Assembly: GCA_944387895.1 (NCBI GenBank)
Contig: CALXGQ010000006.1
Location: forward strand, 82,123 to 125,119
Length of the DNA stretch: 42,997 bases
DNA from: an uncultured Clostridia bacterium
GTDB taxonomy: Bacteria; Bacillota; Clostridia; Oscillospirales; QAKW01
Reading direction: 5' to 3'
The position numbers and the translations under genes were made by a program. The notes beneath the pieces are model-generated. The model was not told where the DNA came from. It was given only the letters and a program-made list of their open reading frames with translations, and did no database searches. This document shows positions 24,184-32,091 of this stretch, piece after piece (position 1 is the first letter of the stretch; every line of letters starts with the position of its first letter).

Positions 24184-25167
24184 TTATTTGAGCAGCCGCT
24201 TTTTCAGGGCTTCAAAAAGCTTGTTTGCCGGCTTGCCGCATAGGGCAAAAAAGGCGAAAAGCCCGGTGAACAGCAGGCGCTCCCTCAGGGGCAGCCGCCT
24301 GATATAGGGCTTTGCCCGGGCTCTGAGCTTTGGATCGAGGGTTTTGCGGTATTCGGTGAACCAGACGTGGGTCATGTGAAAATCAATTTCCCGCCGGAAC
24401 CGGCCTTCCGTTTCATCGTCAAAAAGCGCAAGCCAACGGGTTTCGTTTTCGATATGACGGTGATCCACCTGAGATAAATGATCGCTTGTCCAGGAACCGG
24501 CAAAGGCGTAGCGGTAGACGGCCATGATCCTGTCGCAGTAATAGATTTTCCCGCGGGCGGCGGCGAGAACCTGAAGGGGATAATCGTAAACGTCGGCTGC
24601 GGCGCGGAAGGCCGGCCAGCTATCGAAGATCTCCCGCCGGAACATCAGGGAAACGGTGGGGCAGAACATCCCGCCCCGCTTGACGACCAGCCCCGGCGCA
24701 ACGGCGCCGCTTTTTTTGAGCGGGCGAAACGGGGAGAGCGCTCCGTCCGGCGTGAGCCGGTTGACCGCATGGAAGCAGAGGGTGTATGCCGGATCGCGCC
24801 GCAGGATATCCGCCTGAAGCTGGAGTTTATGGGGATCGCACCAATAATCGTCGCCTTCGCACAGAGCGATCAGCTGCCCCCGCCCGAGGGGGTGGATATA
24901 TTCCTGGATCAGATTGTGATCCCGGTATTTGTTCTCCGCCTGCATGACCGGGCGCACGACGCCGGGATAGCGCGCGGCGTAATCCCGGATGATATCCGCC
25001 GTTGAATCGGTAGAGGCGTCGTCGTGAACAATCAGCTCGAAGGGAAAGTCCGTTTCCTGGGAAAGGATGCTCTCGATCGTCTGCGCCACGGTTTTTTCCT
25101 GATTATAGGCCATGCAGTAAACCGAAACAAGAGGCGGCGTATGGGAGCTCTGCTGCGAAAGATTCAT
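24184..25167 (-). CDS. GT2 family glycosyltransferase
   Basis: From the ATG at 25167 (GGAGG at 6 nt) the protein has 327 residues. A longer frame from 25278 reaches past the promoter and is rejected. The GT-A core has VSVYCMAYNQEKTV at the start, the first acidic motif HDDASTDST and the metal site ALCEGDDYWCD. The C-terminal part is basic and amphipathic (RLLFTGLFAFFALCG), probably membrane-associated. It is a clear paralogue of the GT2 half of the fusion protein at 18780-21233, sharing the EGDDYW region and the spacing. It is the first gene of the operon, so it may add an early sugar to the lipid carrier or repeat unit. Confidence 0.88.
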   Translation of the reverse strand: MNLSQQSSHTPPLVSVYCMAYNQEKTVAQTIESILSQETDFPFELIVHDDASTDSTADIIRDYAARYPGVVRPVMQAENKYRDHNLIQEYIHPLGRGQLIALCEGDDYWCDPHKLQLQADILRRDPAYTLCFHAVNRLTPDGALSPFRPLKKSGAVAPGLVVKRGGMFCPTVSLMFRREIFDSWPAFRAAADVYDYPLQVLAAARGKIYYCDRIMAVYRYAFAGSWTSDHLSQVDHRHIENETRWLALFDDETEGRFRREIDFHMTHVWFTEYRKTLDPKLRARAKPYIRRLPLRERLLFTGLFAFFALCGKPANKLFEALKKRLLK

Positions 25168-25237
25168 GATATTCCTCCGGCGGTTTATTGGTGCATAAAG
25201 CTGCGCTGAAAGGGATTCCAATATTTTTCTCCGCTTA

Positions 25238-25266
25238 ATTTTATCATAATTTATATTAAAAAGCAA
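25238..25266 (-). promoter_or_regulatory. Promoter of the surface-polymer operon
   Basis: On the minus strand TTGCTT (25266-25261), a 17-nt AT-rich spacer, and TAAAAT (25243-25238), about 70 nt before the first gene. It is the only good promoter seen ahead of the eleven genes down to araD. Confidence 0.7.
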
Positions 25267-25391
25267 CATGGAAACCAAAAGTTTTAGAAGAACCGCTTTC
25301 GGGGCGGCGGGTTTTGCCGGAAGGAGGAGGGTGTGCAGATCCTCTTTTTTGCAGGATACGGAAAGAAAAGGCGGCTTTTCAAAATTTGTAA

Positions 25392-25420
25392 TTTACAAAC
25401 GGAAAGTTCTGCGTTATAAT
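25392..25420 (+). promoter_or_regulatory. Promoter of nfnAB
   Basis: TTTACA (25392-25397), 17 nt, and a perfect TATAAT (25415-25420), with the nfnA start 39 nt later. It is divergent from the polymer-operon promoter; the 290-nt gap between the two units holds no gene. Confidence 0.78.
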
Positions 25421-25458
25421 ATTAGGAAATGACTAAAAGCAGGAGTGAATGAAAAGCA

Positions 25459-26289
25459 ATGTATCGCATTATAAAGAAGGAAGCGTTGAATCCCACGGTT
25501 TCCAAAATGGTGATAGAGGCGCCGCTGGTTGCCCGGAAGGCGCAGGCGGGGCAGTTTATCATCTTGCGGGTAGACGACCGGGGAGAGCGGATCCCGCTTA
25601 CGATCGCCGATTATGACCGGGAAGCCGGCACGGTGACGATCATCTACCAGATCGTCGGCGCGACGACCATGCGGCTGGACCAGCTGCAGGAAGGCGACCA
25701 GCTGGCAGACTTTGTCGGCCCGCTGGGCCGCCCCACGGAGGTGGAAGGCAAAAAACGGGTGGCCGTTGTCGGCGGAGGCGTAGGCTGCGCCATTGCCCTG
25801 CCGGTGGCCAAGGCGCTGCACGCCGCCGGAGCCATAGTGGATACCGTCGCCGGGTTCCGGAGCCGCGATCTGGTGATTTTGGAGCAGGAATTTCGGGCGG
25901 TGAGCGCAGAGTACCGCCTGATGACCGACGATGGATCGGCCGGCGAAAAGGGGTTGGTTACAGACGCGCTGCGCACGCTGCTGGAACAAAATTCCTATGA
26001 CGAAGTGATTGCGATCGGCCCGCTGGTGATGATGAAATTCGTATGCCTTCTGACGAAGGAATACGGCGTAAAAACCATAGTCAGCATGAATCCGATCATG
26101 ATCGACGGAACCGGGATGTGCGGCGGCTGCCGCCTCACGGTAGGAGGAGAAACGAAGTTTGCCTGCGTAGACGGCCCGGATTTCGACGGCCATCTGGTGG
26201 ATTTTGATCAGGCCATTGAGCGCGGGCGAATCTATCATGCCTATGAGCAGGAGCGGTGCAACCTGCTGAAAAAGGAGGTGCGGGAATAA
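25459..26289 (+). CDS. nfnA: NfnA-type flavoprotein subunit (NADH-dependent ferredoxin:NADP+ oxidoreductase alpha)
   Basis: A 276-residue ferredoxin-reductase-type protein with an FAD domain (RIPLTIADYD near 44-53), an NAD-binding domain (VAVVGGGVGCAIALP near 101-115) and a C-terminal [2Fe-2S] site. The cluster ligands appear to be Asp216, Cys221, Cys224 and Cys236 in the DGTGMCGGC and FACVDGP segments. An Asp at the first position fits NfnA and the related SudB rather than PyrK, which has four cysteines. With NfnB it couples NADH and reduced ferredoxin oxidation to NADP+ reduction by electron bifurcation. Its TAA overlaps the ATG of the next gene. Confidence 0.85.
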   Translation: MYRIIKKEALNPTVSKMVIEAPLVARKAQAGQFIILRVDDRGERIPLTIADYDREAGTVTIIYQIVGATTMRLDQLQEGDQLADFVGPLGRPTEVEGKKRVAVVGGGVGCAIALPVAKALHAAGAIVDTVAGFRSRDLVILEQEFRAVSAEYRLMTDDGSAGEKGLVTDALRTLLEQNSYDEVIAIGPLVMMKFVCLLTKEYGVKTIVSMNPIMIDGTGMCGGCRLTVGGETKFACVDGPDFDGHLVDFDQAIERGRIYHAYEQERCNLLKKEVRE

Positions 26290-27674
26290 TGGCGAATATG
26301 AGCATGGAAAAGCAGAAGATGCCGGAGCTGCGCCCGGAGATCCGCAGCAGGAATTTTGAAGAGGTAGCGCTGGGCTACAGCCGGGAGCAGGCGGTGGAGG
26401 AGGCGCATCGCTGCCTGCAATGCAAAAACAGCCCCTGCGTTTCCGGATGCCCGGTTCAGATCAATATCCCGGCCTTTATCAGAAAGATTCAGGAAGAGGA
26501 TTTTGAGGGGGCGTATCAGATCATCAACGCCTCCAGCGCGCTGCCCGCGGTCTGCGGACGGGTTTGCCCTCAGGAAAATCAATGCGAAGGCAAATGTGTG
26601 CGCGGCATCAAAGGCGAGCCGGTCGCCATCGGGCGGCTGGAGCGGTTTGTTGCCGACTGGCATATGGCGCACGCCGCCGGGAAGCCGGAGCGGCCGGCGC
26701 CCAACGGAAAGAAGGTGGCGGTGGTGGGAAGCGGCCCTGCCGGCCTGACCTGCGCCGGAGAGCTGGCGCGCAAGGGATATCAGGTGACGATCTTTGAAGC
26801 GCTGCACGTTGCGGGCGGCGTTCTGGTATACGGCATCCCTGAATTCCGGCTGCCCAAGGCCATCGTAGCCCGGGAAATCGAAGGGCTGAAGGATCTGGGC
26901 GTGCAGGTGGAAACCAATATGGTGATCGGCCGGATCCTTTCGGTGGACGAGCTTTTTGAGCAGGGATACGACGGCGTTTTCATCGGCAGCGGCGCCGGGT
27001 TGCCCCGGTTTATGGGCATTCCCGGCGAGAATCTCAAGGGCGTTTTATCGGCCAATGAATTTCTCACCCGGGTCAACCTGATGAAGGCCTATCAGCCGGA
27101 CAGCGAAACGCCGGTGCAAAGAGGCCGCCGGGTGGCGGTGGTGGGCGGCGGAAACGTGGCGATGGACGCCGCGCGCTGCGCCCGCCGGCTGGGGGCGGAC
27201 GAGGTGTATATCGTATACCGCCGCTCCATGGACGAGATCCCCGCCCGGGCCGAAGAGATCCATCATGCCATCGAGGAAGGGATTATCTTCAAAACCCTGA
27301 CCAATCCGGTGGAGATCCTCGGCGATGAGCATCAGAACGTCACCGGTCTCCGCTGCGTCGAGATGGAGCTGGGCGCGCCGGATGAAAGCGGACGCCGCCG
27401 CCCGGTGATGAAGCAGGGCAGCGAGCATATGCTGGAAACGGACGTGGTGATCATGGCGATCGGAACCTCTCCCAATCCGCTGATCCGCTCCACAACCCCC
27501 GGCCTGGAAACCAATTCCCGGGGCTGCATCATCACGGAGGAGGATACCGGCCTCACCTCCCGCGCCGGCGTTTATGCCGGCGGCGACGCCGTTACCGGAG
27601 CGGCCACCGTCATTCTGGCGATGGGCGCAGGCAAGCAGGCGGCCAAGGCCATGGACGAAAAACTGAGCAAATAA
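26289..27674 (+). CDS. nfnB: NfnB / GltA-type glutamate synthase small-subunit homologue
   Basis: The ATG at 26289 overlaps the nfnA stop (TAATG) and has AAGGAGG at 10 nt, giving 461 residues. The longer frame from 26256 lies in nfnA. N-terminal cysteines in CLQCKNSPCVSGCP and CGRVCPQENQCEGKC bind two [4Fe-4S] clusters. VAVVGSGPAGLTCAGELA is the FAD loop, VAVVGGGNVAMDAARCARR the NADPH loop, and GVYAGGDAVTGAATVILAMGAGK the C-terminal FAD segment. No glutamate synthase large subunit is near, and the fusion-like pairing with nfnA makes the Nfn role more likely than GltD. NADP+ reduction would occur on this subunit. Confidence 0.88.
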   Translation: MANMSMEKQKMPELRPEIRSRNFEEVALGYSREQAVEEAHRCLQCKNSPCVSGCPVQINIPAFIRKIQEEDFEGAYQIINASSALPAVCGRVCPQENQCEGKCVRGIKGEPVAIGRLERFVADWHMAHAAGKPERPAPNGKKVAVVGSGPAGLTCAGELARKGYQVTIFEALHVAGGVLVYGIPEFRLPKAIVAREIEGLKDLGVQVETNMVIGRILSVDELFEQGYDGVFIGSGAGLPRFMGIPGENLKGVLSANEFLTRVNLMKAYQPDSETPVQRGRRVAVVGGGNVAMDAARCARRLGADEVYIVYRRSMDEIPARAEEIHHAIEEGIIFKTLTNPVEILGDEHQNVTGLRCVEMELGAPDESGRRRPVMKQGSEHMLETDVVIMAIGTSPNPLIRSTTPGLETNSRGCIITEEDTGLTSRAGVYAGGDAVTGAATVILAMGAGKQAAKAMDEKLSK

Positions 27675-27679
27675 AAAAC

Positions 27680-27716
27680 GCCGCGCATATTCTTTGGGAA
27701 TATGCGCGGCATTGTT
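27680..27716. terminator. Bidirectional terminator after nfnAB
   Basis: GCCGCGCATATTC (27680-27692) pairs perfectly with GAATATGCGCGGC (27698-27710) across a 5-nt loop. T-runs on the right and A-runs on the left serve both convergent genes. Confidence 0.92.
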
Positions 27717-27728
27717 TTTTACAGAGGC

Positions 27729-29228
27729 TCAGGCCGGGACATAAAGTTCAACGAGATATTGCAAAATCAGCAGCGCGTCGTCGATGGAGGTGGCGCCGTC
27801 GCCGGTTACGTCATAGGCGCCGGGATCCGCCGGCATCTCCACAAGTTCGACGAGAACCTGCAAAACCAGCAATGCGTCATCGATGGTGACGTCGCCGTCG
27901 TTATTTAAGTCTGCTTCTTCCCAGACCGATTCCGGCGGAGAGAAACTGTAGGGGATGCGCACCTGATAGAGCTCCTTGGTGTCTGCGGCAAAATTCGGTG
28001 AATCGTAGCGATCGCAGATCAGAAGACCATCCTGATAAGTGAAGCCGTAGATGCAGAAATACTGTGGCGTTTCCTGATCCAGCTCGTAGACCTGCTGAGG
28101 AGAGCCGACGTCGGGATCCAGCCTGTAAACGGCGTCCGGTGTGGAATAGAGCAGGGCGGCGCCGTCGCTGCTCAGGCGGGAAAAGTTGCCCGGATAATAA
28201 CCGGTTGCGCTGCCGTACCAGATCCCTTCAAGCTCTTGGATCACGGTGTGGTCGGCATCGTATCGTTTGATGGCGGCTTCGCTGTTGTCGAGATAATAAA
28301 GCGCTCCGTCCAGCAGCTGAAAGGCGGTTTTGGAATCCCGCCAGAAAGCGTTGTCGTAGGTCGTGTCCTGCGGCGTGGTGTCGTAATCCTGGGCCGCGTG
28401 GTTTCGCTGATAGAGCGCCGCGCTGGAGAGCAGGAAGTTATCGTGGTTGACCCGGCCGGTGATGTCTTCGACGGGGTCGTCGTAGGTGACGTCTACGTGA
28501 TAGGCCTTGCCGTCGATGTAAACAATGTTCCAGGCGTGGTTCAGGATCTGGGAGCTGCACCACTCGCTTTGGATGCCCAGCTTGTCCAGAAGATAGATGT
28601 AGGTCAGCGCATATCCTTCGCAGACGCTGGTGTGGTTCACCAGGGTGCCGTAGATGCTGAAGTCCTCGGTTTCAAGGGCGTTGTTTTCAAGGTCGGTGGT
28701 ATTGTAGGCGCAGGTGAGGATGATGCGGTCGTGAACCAGCAGCGCCTTTTCCAGATCGGTCAGATCGGCAGTCAGAAGATCGCCGATCAGCTCCTGCGCC
28801 GCGGCTTCGCATTGGCGATACATGGCCTGATAGGTCGCGGCGTCATAAGAGTAAGTGGGTTTTATTTGAACAAACTTGTTGTCACTCCATCCGAAGGCGA
28901 GCGCGTCTACCTGAAAGGCTTCCGGGATCCCGTACCAGATAAGCTGGGCAAGGGCGGTCTGGTTGGCGGCGGTCGCCTCCATGTTCAGGGAGGAGATATC
29001 GATGGTTTCCGGGCAGCTCCATAGCTGCTCAAACAAAAAGGTGCGGAGGGTTTCCTGATCGGGAAGCGACGCCTGGGATGCGGAAGAGCTGCCGGAGGCA
29101 TAGAGTTGGCGCTCCTCATAAGAAAAGACGACGTTTTGCGGCTGCTCCGGAAGGGCAGAGGCGGCAAAAAGGCCGCAGAGCCAGAGCATGGCCAAAAGAA
29201 AAGCCAGTGGTTTGCTGATTTTTTTCAT
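27729..29228 (-). CDS. Secreted transglutaminase-like protein with C-terminal dockerin
   Basis: A 499-residue protein with a signal peptide (residues 1-26, cut near ASA). Its transglutaminase-like domain (about 150-260) holds the Cys-His-Asp triad: Cys203 in SVCEGYALTY, His231 in NHAWN and Asp246 in YHVDVTYDDP. A beta-rich region (about 290-430) with repeated YxLD-type strands follows, perhaps a propeller-like DUF5050-type fold. The C-terminus is a type I dockerin: DLNNDGDVTIDD and DVTGDGATSIDD are paired calcium loops, each followed by a helix ALLxLQxLVEL. The dockerin should bind a cohesin on a scaffoldin or cell-surface protein, none of which is in the window. Substrate of the transglutaminase-like (possibly protease-like) domain is unknown. 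GGAGG precedes the ATG. Confidence 0.87.
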   Translation of the reverse strand: MKKISKPLAFLLAMLWLCGLFAASALPEQPQNVVFSYEERQLYASGSSSASQASLPDQETLRTFLFEQLWSCPETIDISSLNMEATAANQTALAQLIWYGIPEAFQVDALAFGWSDNKFVQIKPTYSYDAATYQAMYRQCEAAAQELIGDLLTADLTDLEKALLVHDRIILTCAYNTTDLENNALETEDFSIYGTLVNHTSVCEGYALTYIYLLDKLGIQSEWCSSQILNHAWNIVYIDGKAYHVDVTYDDPVEDITGRVNHDNFLLSSAALYQRNHAAQDYDTTPQDTTYDNAFWRDSKTAFQLLDGALYYLDNSEAAIKRYDADHTVIQELEGIWYGSATGYYPGNFSRLSSDGAALLYSTPDAVYRLDPDVGSPQQVYELDQETPQYFCIYGFTYQDGLLICDRYDSPNFAADTKELYQVRIPYSFSPPESVWEEADLNNDGDVTIDDALLVLQVLVELVEMPADPGAYDVTGDGATSIDDALLILQYLVELYVPA

Positions 29229-29270
29229 GCCGGAAAACCTCCATATCTTACAGGATCGATTTCACCTATT

Positions 29271-29298
29271 ATTATAATACAGATTCCGGCGGTGTCAA
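29271..29298 (-). promoter_or_regulatory. Promoter of the transglutaminase-dockerin gene
   Basis: On the minus strand a perfect TTGACA (29298-29293), 16 nt, and a perfect TATAAT (29276-29271), 43 nt before the ATG. Confidence 0.8.
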
Positions 29299-29301
29299 TG
29301 C

Positions 29302-29337
29302 TTTTTCGCCCGGCCGCCGCGGCGGCCGGGCGAAAAA
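29302..29337 (-). terminator. 36-bp perfect palindrome, terminator of the LysM-GH18 gene
   Basis: TTTTTCGCCCGGCCGCC and GGCGGCCGGGCGAAAAA flank a central GC, giving a perfect 36-nt palindrome whose GC core ends in a T-run on both strands. It lies 10 nt downstream of the GH18 stop and 4 nt upstream of the -35 box of the next gene. Confidence 0.85.
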
Positions 29338-29346
29338 CGGTGCGGA

Positions 29347-30480
29347 TTATCGCAGAGGAAGCTTAACGATTTCAAAATAGCCGTCCAGCAGCGTGTAGAG
29401 GGGCTGAAAGAACCGCATGATGTTCCAGATGCTGACCCCTGCGATTTTGAGCCGGCGGACCAGAGCCAGCTTGGCCTGATAGCTGCGGGCGTCTTCATAC
29501 CAGACTTCGTGCTGGCGTCTGGCGCCGTCGTAATAGCGGAACCAGGGCGCCTGCGCCGTTTCGTCGTATTGGATCTCTGCGCCGTATTTCCGGGCCAGGG
29601 CGATGGCTTCATAGTTGCTGATCGAGCGGGCGGGACGTCCCTTTTCAAAGGGGAGGGTCCAGTCGTAGCCGTAGTTCGGCAGGCCTGCCAGCAGCTTTTC
29701 CGGGGGGATCTCTCCCACCGCAAATTCCAGAACCTGCGTCACGTTGGGCAGGGGCGCCACCGCCATGGGCGGGCCGTAGGTATAGCCCCATTCATAGGTC
29801 ATGATCAGCGCCATATCGGCCGCCGCGCCCATGCCCGCATAATCGTGGGCCTCATAGAGAAGCCCCGGCTGATCACGGGAGGTTTTGGGCGCCAGCGCGA
29901 TAAAGACCGGGTGGGGCGCCAGCTCCGCTTTCAGAAATTCGATCAGGGCGGTGTAGTCCTGGCGCAGCCGACCCGGGATATATTCCATATCCACGTCCAC
30001 GCCGTAGTAGCCCTTTTCTGCGATCACTTTTTTCAGTTCGTCGACCAGCTGGCGCCGGTTCTCGGCGCTCTTCAGCAGGCGGACGCTCCGCTCGCTGTTG
30101 AATCCGCCGCTCTCATCGACGGTGGTCAGAACCAGCATCGGCGCTACCCCCGCCGATCTGGCCGCCGCGATCAACTCTTCATCTCCCTCGGGGGGAACCA
30201 GCGTTCCTTCCTCGGTTACGCCGTAGCTGAAAACGGAAAGATAGGTTAAGTAGGGCAGCGTCCGGCGCAGCACGGCCCGGTCGATGAAGGGATAGGCATA
30301 GCCGTTTACCTGCAGGGGCCCGCAGCGCTCCTCCGGGGAAGGCACGATCAGGCTGTCGCCGATCACCAGATATTTATTGGGGTCGACGCCGTTGGCGCGT
30401 ACCAGCTGTTCTACGGATACGCCGTAGGTTTTTCCGATTTTATACAAACTGTCGCCCGGCTGTATGGTCACAATCGTCAT
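29347..30480 (-). CDS. LysM-GH18 protein of the spore cortex hydrolase (SleL/YaaH) type
   Basis: A 377-residue protein with one N-terminal LysM domain (residues 2-47: IQPGDSLYKIGKTYGVSVEQL, then VIGDSLIVP) and a GH18 barrel (about 55-370). The catalytic motif GVDVDMEY gives Asp162, Asp164 and the acid Glu166. There is no signal peptide, as in SleL/YaaH, which is placed in the spore coat from the mother cell and cleaves cortex fragments during germination. B. subtilis YaaH has two LysM repeats; this one has a single copy. The start has AAAGGAG at 9 nt. A role outside spores in peptidoglycan or chitin-like glycan turnover is possible. Confidence 0.85.
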   Translation of the reverse strand: MTIVTIQPGDSLYKIGKTYGVSVEQLVRANGVDPNKYLVIGDSLIVPSPEERCGPLQVNGYAYPFIDRAVLRRTLPYLTYLSVFSYGVTEEGTLVPPEGDEELIAAARSAGVAPMLVLTTVDESGGFNSERSVRLLKSAENRRQLVDELKKVIAEKGYYGVDVDMEYIPGRLRQDYTALIEFLKAELAPHPVFIALAPKTSRDQPGLLYEAHDYAGMGAAADMALIMTYEWGYTYGPPMAVAPLPNVTQVLEFAVGEIPPEKLLAGLPNYGYDWTLPFEKGRPARSISNYEAIALARKYGAEIQYDETAQAPWFRYYDGARRQHEVWYEDARSYQAKLALVRRLKIAGVSIWNIMRFFQPLYTLLDGYFEIVKLPLR

Positions 30481-30514
30481 GTGCGTACACTCCTTTCAAA
30501 AAAATATATGTTTT

Positions 30515-30568
30515 ATCCTTTTAAAAGTTGATAAAAGGATTGACAAACCGCGAAAATTATATTAGGAT
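30515..30568 (+). promoter_or_regulatory. Promoter with inverted repeat upstream of the Gfo/Idh gene
   Basis: TTGACA (30540-30545), 17 nt, TAGGAT (30563-30568). The perfect inverted repeat ATCCTTTT (30515-30522) / AAAAGGAT (30533-30540) ends exactly at the first base of the -35 box, the position of a repressor or activator site. Confidence 0.65.
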
Positions 30569-30608
30569 TAACGTATAAAAATCAATAAAAGAAAAGAGGT
30601 TGTTTTTT

Positions 30609-31778
30609 ATGGCTGATATGGTCGTCGATAAGGATCTGGATTTCAATATTGAGGCGGAAGGCCCTGCCGTTGACGCGAGCAAGAAAGTCCGGGTCGGTAT
30701 CATTGGCTGCGGCTGGATCGCGGAGTCCCATGTGAAGCAGTATCTGAAATGCCCGGATGTCGAACTGGTTGCCGGTTCCGATATCATTCCCGGGAAGGCT
30801 GCCAAATTCTTTGAGAAGATGGAAGTCGAGGGCGTTCACTGCTATGAGGATACGGATGAGATGCTGGCGAAGGAAAAGCTGGACATCGTTTCCGTTTGTA
30901 CTTATAACTCTCAGCACGCTCCCTGCGCGATCGCGGCAATGAAGGCCGGCGTGGATGTTATGCTGGAAAAACCCTTCACCGTTACGCTGGAAGAAGCGAT
31001 CGAAGTGATGAAGGTGGAGAAGGAAACCGGCAGACTGCTTTCCATCGGCTTCCAGCCCCGGATGGATGAGAATATGAAGATGATCAAAAAGATCGTTGAA
31101 TCCGGCGAGCTGGGCGATATTTACTACATTCAGACCGGCGGCGGCCGCCGCCGCGGGATCCCCACTCCCTACGGCACCTCTTTCATCGAAAAGGATAAGG
31201 GCGCGATCGGCGCGCTGGGCGATATCGGCTGCTATTCTCTGGATATGGTGCTCAACGCCATCGGTTATCCCAAGCCGCTGACCGTTTCCGCCATGAAGAG
31301 CGATTTCTTCGGCAAGAACCCCAAATACTGGGAGGCGGAAAATAAGCCGGCCGAGTACGCCAACATTTTCGGCGTGGATGATTTTGCCGCTGCATTTATT
31401 CGTCTGGAGGGCGGCGTTACGCTGGACTTCCGCATTGCCTGGGCCATGAATCTGGATACGCCGGGCGATACGATCATCATGGGCACCAAGGGCTCCCTCC
31501 GGATCCCCTCCACCGAGTGCTGGAACGGAACGGTGGGCGGCGCCATGAAGATCTACCATGACGTAGCCGGCAAGGGCTGCGAAACGGAGATTCCCATTCT
31601 CAAAACGAAGGAGAATCTGTTCTATTTGAAGATCCGGTCCTTTGTGGACGCCTGCAAGAACGGCGGCGCCGCGCCGGTTCCCTCTTCTCAGATCCTCTAT
31701 AATCAGGCCATTCTGGATGGCATTGTGAAGTCTTCCGAGGCCGGAAAAGAGATCGAAATCGAGATCCCCGAAATATAA
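30609..31778 (+). CDS. Gfo/Idh/MocA-family oxidoreductase
   Basis: From the ATG at 30609 (AAGAGG at 9 nt; a TTG 9 nt further up is rejected) the protein has 389 residues. An N-terminal Rossmann domain carries VGIIGCGWIAESHVKQY at about 29-45, and the family's EKPF motif (MLEKPFTV) supplies the catalytic lysine. The C-terminal alpha/beta domain contains GDIGCYSLDMV, with the conserved Asp and a Tyr in place of the more usual His at the fourth following position. An N-terminal extension of about 24 acidic residues precedes the Rossmann fold. Substrates in this family are mostly sugars, inositols or their derivatives. No neighbour narrows the choice, as the gene stands alone with its own promoter and terminator. 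Confidence 0.87.
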   Translation: MADMVVDKDLDFNIEAEGPAVDASKKVRVGIIGCGWIAESHVKQYLKCPDVELVAGSDIIPGKAAKFFEKMEVEGVHCYEDTDEMLAKEKLDIVSVCTYNSQHAPCAIAAMKAGVDVMLEKPFTVTLEEAIEVMKVEKETGRLLSIGFQPRMDENMKMIKKIVESGELGDIYYIQTGGGRRRGIPTPYGTSFIEKDKGAIGALGDIGCYSLDMVLNAIGYPKPLTVSAMKSDFFGKNPKYWEAENKPAEYANIFGVDDFAAAFIRLEGGVTLDFRIAWAMNLDTPGDTIIMGTKGSLRIPSTECWNGTVGGAMKIYHDVAGKGCETEIPILKTKENLFYLKIRSFVDACKNGGAAPVPSSQILYNQAILDGIVKSSEAGKEIEIEIPEI

Positions 31779-31786
31779 CCCAACGC

Positions 31787-31820
31787 AAAAAAGCCGCTCC
31801 TGCACGGAGCGGCTTTTTTT
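31787..31820 (+). terminator. Intrinsic terminator of the Gfo/Idh gene
   Basis: GCCGCTCC (31793-31800) pairs with GGAGCGGC (31806-31813) over a 5-nt loop, extended by an A-run and a seven-T tract. Confidence 0.93.
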
Positions 31821-31927
31821 GCGCGGCCGGGCGCGGAGCGGCGGCATCGGAAGCGAAAGGGGCGCGGTCGGGCGCGGAGCGGCGGCGCCGGGAACAGAAG
31901 GGGCGCGGCAGGCTTCCGGGGCGGCGG
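31821..31927. repeat. GC-rich 41-nt tandem repeat, about 2.6 copies
   Basis: Unit 1 (31821-31861) and unit 2 (31862-31902) share GCGCGG, CGGGCGCGGAGCGGCGGC and a GAA-AGGG-like end. A third, partial unit (31903-31927) starts GCGCGGCAGGC. It fills the space between the terminator and the PAP2 promoter and contains no gene. Confidence 0.8.
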
Positions 31928-31936
31928 GATTTCTGT

Positions 31937-31964
31937 TTGCTTTTTTAGCAGACTATGGTATAAT
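31937..31964 (+). promoter_or_regulatory. Promoter of the PAP2 gene with a 125-nt leader
   Basis: TTGCTT (31937-31942), 16 nt, and a perfect TATAAT (31959-31964). The leader up to 32091 has small stems such as CCGCC/GGCGG near 32034-32052 but no riboswitch class I recognise. Confidence 0.65.
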
Positions 31965-32091
31965 GATTATAAAGGATTGCGATACTTGAACTATATAGAC
32001 GCAGACGGTCGCAAGAGAAATCGTGCCGTTTCCGCCGCAAAAGAGGCGGCTGTAAAAAGTGAGCGATCATATTGTATATTGAGGAGCGCGT

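Noticed and set aside
31965..32091. A riboswitch in the PAP2 leader
   Set aside because: Some small stems are present but no conserved core of a known class could be recognised.
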